Source: Albifimbria verrucaria (Eukaryota > Ascomycota > Sordariomycetes > Hypocreales > Stachybotryaceae). From it: 64,000 bases of DNA. A program made the position numbers and the translations under genes. Positions 37,135 to 50,400 of the stretch are shown one piece after another. The stretch's first letter is position 1. Every line of letters starts with the position of its first letter. Below the pieces are notes generated by a model. That model had not been told where the DNA came from. It did no database searches and saw nothing but the letters and a program-made list of their open reading frames with translations. The stretch is taken from positions 620,001-684,000 of the forward strand of contig JAHREC010000016.1 of assembly GCA_020081605.1 (NCBI GenBank), read 5' to 3'.

Positions 37135-37990
37135 GGGGACTCGGAGATCGGTACCAGGTAGGCGCTATTCCTCCCAAAAGTCAAGGTTGATTTCACTCGC
37201 TTGTGTTTCACCATACAAGCAGAAGATCGTTGGAAGTGCAGTTGAGCGGCCAGCAAGCACAGCTTGATCTTGTCTTATAACTGTGATATCCGGCTCGAGG
37301 CGTTGTTTTCCAATGCTCCTTTAGACTGATGGCTATGTTGCTCATCCAGTATATTCGTTGCCACATGCTTGATTGAACCAGTTCTTTCTTTCTGTTGGAT
37401 TTGCACGCTTGCGCAAGCTAATCACATAACAGGGCATGCATGTCAGTTCAAGTCAGGAATTGAGAGTATGATAGAGGATCCAGTTGGCTCTACTTAAGGG
37501 TCCAAGGTTGGTGTAAAGGGTGGGTCACGTGGAGACTATAAGCGCGCATGCCTTTGCCAAATTAGGAAAACAATCAGGTCTTGGCACAACCACTTATGGA
37601 TTCACTCATTAGGACCAAGCAGACATGGATGAACAGCAAACACCTATGGACGTCGTCAACCATAGCCATAGCTGGCCAGATCAAGTACCCCGAGGCTGCG
37701 GAAGGCGGGAAAACTTACTGGCCAGACCCTGCTCTCCCGTTTGAGTTAACAATCGAGCTGCTTACACTCAGCCATTCTCCTCCTTCTACTCCGCTCTATC
37801 CTCATCCGTACAACAGCCAAGCTTCACTTGGAGCGTACGCACGCCATTGCAACGTTGTTTCGGTAATCTGAGCCGACCCGGATTGGACTAAGCTCAAGAG
37901 ATTCGTGTTGCTGAACTGCTACCCACTGGCTGGTTTCAAGATCCAACTCATAATGGCACGCCCCTCGACCACAACAGTCCTGGATCCGAG
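37135..37990. other. intergenic / possible promoter of the next gene
   Basis: No supported gene. A TATAAGC element at 37537-37543 and an ATG at 37625 (MDEQQTPMDVVNHSHSWPDQ, open for only about 38 codons) could belong to an alternative first exon of the transcription-factor-like gene. Confidence 0.35.
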
Positions 37991-39972
37991 ATGCAGGGTC
38001 GTGGTCACATACAAGACCAGCTTGAACATTCTCAGGCTAAGATTGTTCAGGATGACGGCATGCCCCAGGATCGATCTCAGACACAGACGCAACCCGAGAC
38101 ACGGACACAGCCGCAACAGGGTTCGCGCCGCCGCAAGGCCCTCGTCAAGCTCAACCGAAACGTGAGTCCCTTACCTGGTACATGTAATCCTAAACTCTTT
38201 TTCTTCTCTGAAGTAGAGGGTGTGCTTGTTTTCCTTCAAGGGCCATTTTTATAATCCCTGACATCACGCGGACTGGTAGATCTCATATATGAAAGCTAAC
38301 ATGGTACAAACTGGGTCATAAAGCCAAATTCGCCTTTATTTCCTTTGATACCGAAGGCAATCAGCCTTCTGGTACTCGTAAGCTCATCAGAAGCCATTGT
38401 ATGCGAGGCAAAAACACCAAGAAGCGGTCCAAAGCTGTTATCCAGAACTCCACCACATGTGGTGACCATGGTCTCCATCATGGTAGTCCCAGCGTGACTG
38501 ATGCCAGTTACGTGTCATCCAACTCCGATACTAGTTCTCCCAGCAACTTGCTGTCAACACCGCACCCGCAGCATTCAAGTAGTGTGGATGGCGATGCTTC
38601 CCTTTATAACCCTAGTTTGGAAGCGTATGGCACTTACTTTCCTACACCGCAAAGACAAGCCAACGATATGTACTTCTTCAAGTTCGCCGAAGACATCAAC
38701 GCCAGGTCAAAGTTTTTGTTGCATAAGTGTAAGTTTCCATCATTCGCAGCGCATTGACCATACGTATCTAACGTCTTTTCATAAGTGTTTGTGTCGATCA
38801 AGGAGACAATGTACCCCTCGAGTGGTGCTTTGAGACCGACACATCTCGCAGCAACTTTTTACATACCTTCTTCATGACCCCTGCTATCTTTCAGCGTGTC
38901 TCTTTGTCAGTAACGCAATGAATGATTTCGCCTGCTCAAAATCATGGGGCACCGAAATAACTGGACCCAAGACGTTCTCCACCAGTACACAGTATTATAA
39001 GCGCCGTACCCTCGAACTCCTCCAGGAGCACATGAAGGATCGTGACAAACAGATTGATGATTCAACAACAGCCGTTGTTGGCAGTCTTGCATTGGCTTCT
39101 GATGTTGCTAATGATGACGGCTGGTGTGAGACGCATGTCATGGGTTTGAAGCGAATGATTCAATTGAAAGGAGGTCTCCAGCATGGCTTCAGCAAAAACA
39201 GGGAGTTGCAGCTCAAACTGTTGCGGTGAGTTTTCATCTGTCATATATTCGCTCGGTGCTGCATGCGGCAGAGACTAATATGTGTTTGTTCCTCAGAGTT
39301 GACCTTGTATGGTGCATGAAGACAGGGTCGAAGCCTATGTTCTTCGAAGGCGAATTAGATTGGTCGTCCTATTTCGATAGCATCCTTGAGATGTATCCTA
39401 TGTATCACACCCCGGCGCCATGTAGGGCTCAGAAGCTGTTTGAAGGTGTTGATCCGAAACTCCTGACCGTCTTCAACGACATACGAGAGTTGTCCAACAT
39501 GGCCAATATACTTCTCGATTCCAGAACGAAGTTGCCTCCCGGTATCTATGAAGACGCTATGCTGTCGATTCAATACCGCCTTCTTACTTTGGAGTATAGT
39601 ATCGAAGATGGCGAGATCCTAGAGGAGGCTCTCCGTGTCGGTCTGGTTACATTCGAGATGTCAGTTTTCCTCGTAACACCCAGCTTGAAGAACCACTATG
39701 GCCACCTTAAGAATCGTCTACAAACATGCATCGAAAGACTCGACATAGATGACCCGGTCTTTGCTGATTTGCAGCTTTGGCTGTTTCTAATCGGATCGAT
39801 GTGTCTCTTTACTGCTGATGAGTCATGGCTGGTGCCATATGCACAGAAGCTAATCGTCAATCGCGAATGGACCGAGTGCGTCGACCGTATGAAAGATATC
39901 ATGTGGGTGAATGCAGTACATGATTTGCCTGGCGAGCATGTTTTCAGGACAATGCAGGTTGCGTTCGCATGA
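37991..39972 (+). CDS. fungal transcription-factor-like protein ('tachykinin family'/DUF3468 type)
   Basis: A family common in Sordariomycetes. Its members pair a short basic N-terminal motif (FxxxxxxxxxxxxxxxIRSHxMRxxxxxKR) with a helical fungal transcription-factor-like C-terminal region. Seen: Gln/basic N-terminus (GSRRRKALVKLNRN), then FAFISFDTEGNQPSGTRKLI followed by RSHCMRGKNTKKR, a Ser-rich linker, and the helical region ending QVAFA. Introns: about 38162-38323 (acceptor uncertain; phase off by one), 38729-38785 (branch CTAAC) and 39226-39296 (branch CTAAT). One-base losses are inferred at 38814-38817 (CCCC) and near 38894. No zinc-cluster cysteines are visible, so DNA binding is not shown. 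The start is tentative. It might regulate nearby genes, but nothing in the sequence proves it. Confidence 0.65.
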
Positions 39973-42900
39973 TTGTCGATTGATGTTGCTTGGCCGATAT
40001 TACTCCCATGAGAGCATCCAAGCTTACAATACAGATTCTAGCTCTAGCTAATAGCAGTCTGATCACACAATTGGGTGACGGCCGGTAACTCATTGAGGAG
40101 TGTCTTCAAAGGTCACTTTATTATGCCACGGCATGATACTAATTTCTTGTATATCTCCGGCGTCTTGAAAGATCACCATATGGCAATATCAATGGCTTGT
40201 GACACAAGCGGTACAAGTAGTCCGCGACATTCAATCTATACCGAACTTTGCAACGCAAACTGGTCTTTACTGAACAAGATTGGCACTTCCATCATTGATT
40301 TGGGGATCAAGGATTAACGTCATCCGATCTAGTTTATGTATGGAGCTCGCTGGGCATATGACAGACCATCAACATCTCACCATCATTCAACAAGTCTCAT
40401 GCTGTCATTCTATGGGGTTTCCAACAGCTTGCTGCTGCATCGAAATCCAATGCTTTCTAATCCGTCAATAGCCTACTGGTTGTTGGCTGATACTGATAGG
40501 ATTCACTGGACACACTTGCTCTAGGTTATTTGTTGCACGTCAGACAGGCTATTACTACATTGGTGGACTTGCTCCTAGCCACAGCTATTTTCGGAAGATT
40601 AGCCTTTGAGGCATGGGCAGATGGTTATAGATGGGGGTGTGGTTTGAAAGCAAGAAGCTTAGGAAGCACTGCAAGACGTTTGATGGTGGTGGTGTCACCT
40701 CGCACGGGTCGTGCGCCAACACGGCTCTGCATCCAACGCGGAGCTTTGACAACGTGGTTGTCAGGGTGCACATGGGAAGGCATCCCTTGTATGAGACTGT
40801 AAAGTGCACTTTGATAGCAATAAGCCATGCAATGATCCCTCTACGCTCCTTTGTAGATGCAATACATGCAGAGGAAGCGTCCCAACCAGACGTTGGAACT
40901 TCCTCTTCAAGTGCTGTCCGATCCAAAGCATGCCGCACGGCCGACGGCAGAGAGGCAATGGAACACATCGCACCCCGGTAGCGGTCAAGATCGACGATGC
41001 GGTTGCCGTCCTGACAGCCGGCTCACGTTGAGGCAGTGCAGTTGCTACCTGTTCGCACGAAGCATCGTCAGTGTAGCATTACGCCCTGGCACCGGCTGGT
41101 GCGGGCGGGCTCAGAGTGTAGCACTACAGCTTACGCTCGTGCATGCGTCTCCCGTTCCGGCTATCTCGATAGACGGAAGGCATTCCGTCTCTCCATAGTG
41201 ACGTTGCGGCCATCCGAACAGCGAGTGCTCCGGGTGCTCGATGGTCGGATGCGTTGGAGACGTCTCATTCGGAGCACACATCATGAAAGGATTTCGATAC
41301 GAGCTGATAAGAGCTTACATGAGACGTGTGATATCTTAGCAAGGACCGCATGGAATGGATTTGATGGTTACACTTGCTACTGAGCAGCATTACTCACGGT
41401 CCTGCCATTCGGTCGTATCGCACGACCAACGTCCTGAGACTTTGGGTGTGCAAATATGCAGAATTACGGTATTCTGCAACGCCCAACGGAGCATTGCACC
41501 AACAGGAGTGTGTAGCCCAGCAAGGCGTGGCCCTTCTCATCCCCTCCCTTCGTCCGCGTTAAACCCATGAGGTCGTCTACCTCGCGTCTGCCAACACAAC
41601 GCACAGCGTCTCTCCCGTCATCGCTGCCACGGCCCAGCGCACACCATCCCCACGTGCCGTGCGCTGGGGCTCCTCACGGGTTCCGAAAGGAAAAACCTGC
41701 ACATTCGCTGTATGTGTGCAGGTCGCACTGGATGTGAACGGGGCGCAGGCGGGCCAATCACTGCGGTGAGGAGAAGGGGGAGAGGGGCTGGACGGCGCGG
41801 GTTCGATGTGACGCTGCGGCTTGTTCTTCAAGGCCCCAGCCCTACCCTTCTGTCTGGTTCTTCAAGTATGGTCTGTTGGGCCTGCTGAGGTTGCGTCGCG
41901 TGAGGAGGGGCGTGGGGACGTCGTGCTAGCTTATAGGTGTGACTGGTTTGGGGTTTCGGTCTTGGCTGCTTTTATGACAGAGACTGGGGAGAGGAGATAC
42001 TGGGCTGAAGGACGGGGAGAGATGGAGTCAGTACGCCCTTCTGTATGTATCCAGCCTGGTCTAGAGTTCGTGCGAGGACATCTCCGGTTGCGGGAGCTGA
42101 AGACGTGCTCTCTGAACTCCCTCGATGTCACCTCCCCCTTCACTCTTCGCTAACTGTTGCGTCGTTGTGGTGTTTCTTGGAGTGGCAGACCATTCGGCCA
42201 AGCTCCGGCCCGAGGGAACGTTATCTTCACTGCAGATGATGGGAACGATCGTCAGGATGACGACGTTCACGAGCTCATCATCGGGCACCGAGGACACCCT
42301 CGCAACCGCTTCCTTGGTACACCTTCTTGCAGATTCCCCAGCGTCGTCTTCACCATACATTCTGCAGCGGCTGGCGAGAGGCATCGGAGATTTCCTTTCA
42401 AGGCGCCCACCAACTTCTCATCCCACATATGCAGACGTTCGGTCGCTTGCTCCACGTTCCAGCGAATCCCACCTGTACGTCGGACAGCTCACCGGGGCAC
42501 GTTGACTCCTCACCACCCTCCTCCCAACCATCCAATTCAACGTCCAACAGGTAACCTTTTCCATGGTCCCTCCTTCATTCAGCCTGCTGTGGTTGTGAGC
42601 ATCATTGCTGACCCAGACCCAGGCCTGGCCAGCAAGGCGTGCCCTTACGCCCCCTCCTCGCATCCCGTACCATGCACCCAACGGATGACGACCAGGCCAG
42701 TCGCACCCAGCCTGCCAGGACGGGAGGGGATGCACAACATGTGCCGCCTCTGCGCCCGTTCGTCGATTGGGCCACGCCCTGTCCAGCCACTTTCAGTTCT
42801 GCTCCCGCCCCTGGACGTGAAAATCGATACGGGAGTGAGATCTACCGGCAGGAGCCGTCCGTTGGGCCAGGGCCCTTGCTACAGATGGCTCGTGAGTTAC

Positions 42901-44330
42901 GAACAGTAGTTCATCGAGAGCTTATTATAACGGCGAGAGGCTGTTGTCTTAGCATCGTGATGTCATCCCCTATTCTGCTTGTTCAGTCAACTTGCGAGGC
43001 ACCAAGTAAGGGGCACACTGTGGTCTTTCGCGCCTATCGCAGTTGCTCAATCACAAACCATCCGAACAACTAATCACATGCAGAGCAATTCTATTTCTAT
43101 GGTTATAATTGTGGACAGCGGATGCGATGTTACACCTCCTTCAGGATCCCAGCATACACCACAGGGCCTCGTCCACTCGTCGCGGCAGCAAGACGGCACA
43201 AAACACTCATCTGCTCCAATTGCTAGGCCTCTCCCTCAGACAGAGGAGTTTGCCATGTGCAGTTGTGGATTCCCATTTCCTCTAATGCGACCGTTCCCCA
43301 GCCACATACGACGCTGGTCCACCCTAGGGTATAACAGGCTGTGCCAATGTAACTCTGCCATCAATGTCTCGCCCGTACGGGAAACGTCGCCGTTCTGCAC
43401 ACATATGTCTCTAAATTTGCCCTGTTACATCCGCCCACGGCTGTCAAGACACCCCGAGGCATCCGGCGGCACAAGTAAGGCATGTGCGCTTCTTCAAGAG
43501 GGTCTGGCATATGCAGTTCGTATATTGAGCCCGATTACGGCGGCTGGGCGCCTCGCTCCCTCGTCTATTTGATTGATTGAATAGGCTACCATCGATGTGC
43601 GCTTATTGACACGTTCCAGGTCTGGTCCGCCAACAATGCGTCTGTTATCCGAGTCAGCCTGAAGTCAGCCGACCATGGCCGCCGGTATCGCATAGCACAT
43701 GGCAACATGTTTCCTTCATGACAGTCACATGAGCGAGGATCCGTCGTGTCAGAGTAGCTGTAAACTGGGAAGCCATGAGAGAAAACGGTACAAGAAAGGC
43801 AAGCAGTGCGGTGCTGGCCGTATGAGTAACGCACCAGGGCAGCGTCCACATCGTATAGGGGATGCCGTTACGAGACCGGCGTGTACGCAACAGCGGAGTA
43901 AGGCCTCGACGTTGCATCACAGGTAGATGCCCCAGTATAACACGTGAGTAATCGACGACTCCTTCTACTGCAGCATACTGTGATTGCCGGTATGTGATTG
44001 CTCAACTATGTTCAATGAGTGGATGATGAAGGTATAGGGTAGTCAGAGTCTTGCCTGAGAATGGGCGCCTACGAGATGAAACATCTGAGCTCCTCTCAGA
44101 GTGGTGTTAGTCCACATAATGCTGATTATTCAGTGCTTTAATTAGCTATCTCCGCCTGGGTAAAGGCCTGTGTTAAGTGTTATGGGGATGAGATGTCCAA
44201 GGCATCTCAACACGACACATAGGCTGGCACTATCTCCAGCCACAACCAGGAAAACAGGGCTACAATATGAGGGCAAGAGGAAAAGAATTTCCGCCTACAC
44301 GATATAGTGTCTTATCGAGAAGAGATTATA
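39973..44330. other. intergenic, no supported gene
   Basis: GC-rich sequence with many overlapping open frames on both strands (for example 250 codons at 42157-42909 + and 197 at 42979-43572 +). None has a domain, sensible hydrophobic pattern or intron signals, and competing frames are equally long. Allowing for one-base losses I still find no recognisable family. Confidence 0.45.
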
Positions 44331-44455
44331 GAATATACCTACAATTTTTTTGCATATATTATCTTGTTATTACGAGTTCTTTGGATTTTTTCGGTTATTC
44401 TTCAGTGTTTTGTTGGTGACTAGTTGAGATAGATATCCTCGTTAGGTATGTGGAG
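44331..44455 (+). repeat. AT-rich dispersed repeat, copy 2
   Basis: Second copy of the repeat at 12348-12470, in the same orientation and with the same spacing of the conserved blocks (GAATAT 44331, TCAGTGTTTTGTTG 44402-44415, GTTGAGATA 44423-44431). It carries a four-base insertion relative to copy 1 just after GTTGAGATA. Confidence 0.6.
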
Positions 44456-47400
44456 CTTCGTCCTCCCCAGGCCGGACTATCCTCCGTAGACTTTACTCGA
44501 AATAGCTGCTTCAGTTGGCTCCATACGCAGGGACCGAAACAGACATACTAAACCCTTGAAACGCTGCACTTGCCGTGAAGCGCCGGCTCTTCTTCCAACC
44601 GCCCACGTCTCCATCTTGACCACACAATCCCCTTCGTATTCCTTACCAAAGACGACAAAGAGGAGGTGCTCCACAGTACCCTCCTTTGCTCCGTTTTGTT
44701 TCTCCTCGTTCGGCCACTGCAGCCTTGCTCCTCCTCGCCGGCCTCCACCCAATGAGATACCTCGGCCCCCAGTGCTGACCCTCTGTCTAGAAGGGGACAG
44801 CCCTATCGGCTCAAGTGGGACGGCGACTGGGGTTCTCGGTCGTCCATTTGATGGTCAATGTGGTAGTCCTACTTGTTAAGGATCAGACGAGGGAGCCAGA
44901 GGGATTCGGACCTTCCAAGGTTTGTTTATCCCGATCCCACTTCTCCGACTCGATAAATTAGCCTTACATAGCTGCTGATTGCTTGCTTGGCACCAGCTTA
45001 TTATACGCTCGACTGGGTGGTCAACCTTGATCAGTCTCTCCACACCCTTCCATTAACCCCGTTGCCTTGCGCGTTGGCCATCCGTGGATGAGCTGCTCAT
45101 CTCGGCAGGAGGGATGTGGTTAGGAGCTTCAGGTTCACTCATTCTCCCCGCTCGGAGGCTGTCTGGCTGGTGCATGACGTGAGTTCTCCGTTGTGGGATC
45201 CATATTCAAACGGGTTAAGAAACACGCAGGCTCATAGTGATCGACCCACACCCCTATCGGCATGTTTCTCGTCCTCAAGAGTCAACCACAACCCACAACG
45301 TCGTGACATCCAATCTCTGCCAGGGCAGCCGAGGACTTCCCCAATGCGGAGGTGGTGCCCGCATCACCGACTCCGAAGATGGGGACAGACAGGTTGGACT
45401 CACGCACGTTCCGCTCCGTTCCTCGTCCTCCTTCTCTTCATGGAGTAGCTTACGGGCGGAGATATTCCTGCTATGCACACCGCGGCTGCACGGTGGAGTG
45501 TTAAACACTGGGATGAATGCTGCAGCTCCAGGATTCAAGGTAGATCTCCAAGCAAGTTCTCCGGATTCGAGATTGCGACACAGAACAGCACATGCTCGGC
45601 ACTGTTGGCAAGAAGCAAGGGCTTCTCTCTCATGCTATGCCATTGGCATCCCGTTGTCGAAGCAGCCACACCCGTACCGGAACGCAGGCCATCGTTCATG
45701 GCTGTTTCATTAGATGGGGCCTAACAACAACAACCAATCTTGTAACCCTGCGCGACCGCTCGCAGAGACCTGCCGTCAAAAGTGATGATGCATGCTCGCA
45801 GCACAAGGTGAGCCAAGCAGCCCTACAGGGCCACCTGCCGAGCCAAGCTGCATTACGCGTGCTGCAATCGCGCGGTAACGATGCTCGGCAGTAGATAGCG
45901 AATTATTCGCCATATAAAGAGGTATTTGCACCTCGCCTGCTGGAGATTCATTCATCCACCCCAATGTCTTGTTACGACCGGAGAATGGCTTCTCTTCTAC
46001 TTTCCGGACATCCGTGGACTCAAGCCACAACGTGCAACCTCTGATTGATAATGGATACATTTTCGGGGAGCCGGGCATTGTGGAACGCTCTGTTATTTAG
46101 TTCCTTTATAGTTTATACGGTAAGTTCCGGTTGGCCGAGACGCCGACGCTGCACTTGCCAGGAGTTGTGGTTTTGGCGAGGCCGAAGAGCGCATGGCCAC
46201 CGTTCTAGGACTCCTGCCAAGCGTATAGTCATTGCTTGTATATTAGAGAATCCCTTGCTGCCGTCAGCCTTTCCGTATGGGACGGAGGCCTCAAAAACCG
46301 CCGGTAACGTCCCATGTGCTGGGATTGGCCAGAAAGGAAAAAGTCGAGCACGTCTCCATCAAAAAGTCTGGGAGATATCCACAAGTTGACTGAGAACTAC
46401 TCCGTCGGCGTTGTCAATTCCCACGGCTTGCCTTGTGGATTGGACCATACTAATTCCCGTGGCACCAAGTGGGAATACGGAACTCGGTCTTTGGACGTTT
46501 TGCGAGAACCCTGCCCATTAGCCCACCAAAAGCCGCCATGGTTCTCAATTACCACGGTTGGACGATTTACTGGCGACGGGGACAGAGATTGGAGGAAGCT
46601 TGGCGCAATTCCCACACCATCGGGCCCAATTGTGGATGAATAATATGGTGGGCCGGGGAAGGGGACGGAGCTGACGGGCTGATTCTGGTCCGAAATCCGT
46701 CCTACGACTCAAGCAATCAATCAACGGCAATGGCGAGATTTGAGGATCGAAGCAAGCCGGACTGCTGAGTCTTGCGACCAAAAAGCCCAGTAATCCCACG
46801 TCATAGTCATGATTACAGGCCGGCGAGAGAAGGATAAGAAATACTTTGAGATCTTGGCTGCGGTGCAACAAGGGTCCGCATCGACAACGCCTTGCGGCTG
46901 AAGCGAGGTTGCCATCAACTTTGACACAGAAGGAGGCGGCGTGGCATCTTTGTCAGAGCTTAGGGATGGTTGAAAGATGTGCGCGCCGACATCATACCTG
47001 GAAACATCCTGGTCTTTCCCTCAGCTCATTTATACGCAGGTGTCTATTAACCCTTACCCGATAGCGAAACCCGAACTGTCGGGTATGAAGTATTGGCATG
47101 GCGGTCAAGCTTTGTGACTCGTATCCAGTATGACATGAATATAGCCTGTAGCAAAATTACGATTCTTAAAGCCTTCCTTGAGCCAAGCTCGAAACATCCG
47201 GATTTTGTGGATGTTGTCAGCAAAATTGGTTGATCAGGAGCCGAACGCAACAGGGAGTAAGCATCAGATCACAGGCCCCGATCTTTGTGTCACACATGGG
47301 GCCGTATTCAGTCATGAAATACGACAAGCTGGTGATAATGACAAGATAACAGTCCAGCTTCACCACCAGACACCGGCTTTTAGAGGAGGGGCGCGCCGCT

Positions 47401-50400
47401 GGGCAGGGAAAAGACCCAGCCTGCTTTCCTTGCTTACGGCCGTAATCCATGACCTACCCGTGCAGCTTTCATGCAACATCACCAACATACAGGCCTGGCT
47501 CTGATCCCGCCTTCTCAGCCCTGGAAGGCCAACGAGGAGCACCAGTATCACACCATGACCCTGCCCCAGCCCCGCAAGAGTCACTCTGGTATGGGCCACA
47601 CGAAACTCTGCGCACGCCCTCCTGGTCCTGGCAAGGGTTCTCTCGCATCACCCCCACCATCATGCCTGGGTCCGTGTGTGATCAAGTGCCCAAAAGCGGA
47701 AGGCTTCGAGAAGCGACCGAGGCAGGGCTCCATGTATCAAGGTGTAGGGGAGGGCTAGGGGCAGAGGATGGAACGTGCACGCACCAAGCTTTCGTGGGGT
47801 GCTTTCGAGTCGGGTAATGATACCATGGAAGTCCCCTTTCAAATTGTTTAGACGTAATGCCGAAGCTGTACGGTCCCGGTACTGTACCGGTATGTACACT
47901 TCCAATGTTGTTGGTCAGAACGTTGGAAGCTAGGATTCCTACCCTTGGCACTGCGTTGGCCCCAAGGACTTTCTTTGAGGGATTATTTTGCTCAGAAAGC
48001 AGAAACCAACACAAAAGGCTTTTACGAAACGAACATCATTAGCTCGGCCATTTAGCAGGAGGTGTCGGCTTGTAACCCCTGTCTCTCTCGGCCGATCGCC
48101 GTCCGCCGCCGACTAATACATATACTAGCACCGCAGTCAGCAAATTACCACGTTCTACTCTATCTAGTGTGCCTTGCCTCAAGTCCACGTTGGAAACGAC
48201 CAGATCGATCAAGCGAGCTTGGGGGCCGTAAATGTGGCGTCTCTTGATACCGGCTCGCGTGGACTGGCTGCAGATATGTTTTTAAAGGTCTCAGCCGCAA
48301 CTGTGTAGGCCCTAGTAAGGAGGTGTTCGGCGTTAGTAATGTAACCCCGATGATATAATATCAAAAGCCCAACGAAATGAGGCTTTTCAAGGTCAATCTT
48401 AGGCCAGAACTTCCGCAAGGCCATACGATACTCTGGTGGATAGCATGGGCACATACATAGTGCATCCTGTTTTTCCAGTCCAGCCCCGAGTGACAAGGGT
48501 ATTGACCCTACAACAGGAGCCATGTAAAATTGTGTAGAACTTCCCGTTGTCGAATAGCTCCGTTGAATGTCCGTGGATGCTTGCCAGTTGCTGCGACTGA
48601 TGCGCCGCTATTCCGGCCTGATGGAACCTCATCTCACTTTGTTCGGTGTTTGCCCGAACTTATACCTCCGAAACACAGTCTTCAAGCCTGTCTCGGCCTC
48701 AATTCCAGGCTCATCAAGATTTCTTCTCAATGGGATGCCTAGATACTATTCCTCGACGGACAGTTTGCTCCTCTGGCTTGCTTTTGGCGAGACCATGCGA
48801 CATCTACCGATGTCAAAAGACCGAGAAGATGGGCTCAGGGCCGAGTGGGGACAATGATTATCCGGCTGTCGCTGGAGCCCTACTTCGAAGTACCCCTTGT
48901 CAGCCCTTTACGTTGATCCTTGCTGGACCTCCCATGCATTTGTTCTTGACAGTCGACTATCAAGAATGCATGGAAGGATGTCTCGCACGCCCTACCAGTT
49001 CAACAAGGGCACCTTCCGGTTATGAGCAGTTCGGGTACTGACATGACGTGGGGCCTGACGAAATGGCCTGTCGGCTCATAACCATCGCATGTAGAAACCA
49101 GCTTCTGACTGAGCCTGCATCCACCAAGACCTTGCGCGGGATTTCGGAGCCCCTTGGCCTCAGTCTGTATTTCAAACGAAAGAGGCCAAACCAAGTATGT
49201 AAAAATGGTTGAAACGGGCAGGCACTAGGTCTTTCCGTGGACTGATGAGGAGGAAGCATGCATGGAGGATCTGAATTAATTCTGCTGCCTGGAGGGTCAG
49301 CCCTGATAGGCAAGGACTAATGCAACTGCCAGGGGAAAATGAAGCGAACAATTGCTCTGTTCAAACCTTGCCAACAGGGCTCTCCATTCTCCCCAGCTGC
49401 CGGCTGTTTCCCTTTGAGGATTACCATGTCAATTCAGGCACCTTTGAATGTCCAGATCAAATGTTAAGGCCGGGCGTAAAGCCGTGACGTGCGACGTGTG
49501 GATAGTCGTTCTTGGAACGAATACAGGTCCCTCGGAGGAACAAAGCCAAGAGGAACAAACATGTTGAAGTCTGATGAGAAGGAACAGGGCTCGTTGGCCA
49601 GGGCGGACGCCCTTTGTAATCGCCTCCTTGAGACCACCCGAAACTGTTCTGGGTCAATTGAGGCGCTCGTAATAGCCTTGCAGCCTCGTCGTAATTGAAT
49701 GTGCGGATCGCATCGTCCTACTCATGAATTGTATCGTCTTGGCTCCCATCGCAGCATCCGTAGGGTTCGCGAGCAAGCCCGTCAGCTGCAAAGTCACAAC
49801 CCGCCCAAGCCAAGGCTTCGCATCATGATCCTGATCGCATCGTGTCCCGCGGAGTCCGATGTAGCATCCGAAGCATCCCAGTACCGAGTTGTGGCGGCCT
49901 ATGCCTACCACGTCACGTCGGTGGCGCCCAGACAGGCCTGCTTGTCATACATAGCTAAAATCCTTCGTCACAGGGCTGTTGCGCAGGAGGTGTATGCTGA
50001 AGAGTAATAACATAGGCCGATGTGGCGGCCTTACTGTACGCTGACAAAGGTCTCCTCTTAGGACTTCAGGGGAGGGAGGGGTGCACGCTGTCGGGTGCGA
50101 ATATGTACAGACGTTGGTTGTTGTACGAAAGTCTCGGCCGAAGCATGTCCTCATCTTGGATTCACAGTGGCCAGATCAGCTTGGCGACCAGTGCGACAGG
50201 AATGGTGATGAAGATGATGTTGGATGGCTCATTCTCTCATTGGAGAATCTGCAGAATCTGCAATCATAAAGTGACCAATGATTTTGGATTACTGCTGACG
50301 CCCACAGCCAATGCGTTGGTTGTGTAACTGAAAGGGCTCAGAAAGTGAAGCATGTCCTACTCGCACACAGCTGAGCAGACATTGTGTGCGGTCTCAGCTG

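Noticed and set aside
42157..42909. 250-codon plus-strand frame
   Set aside because: Pro/His/Arg-rich with no recognisable domain and overlapped by several equal frames.
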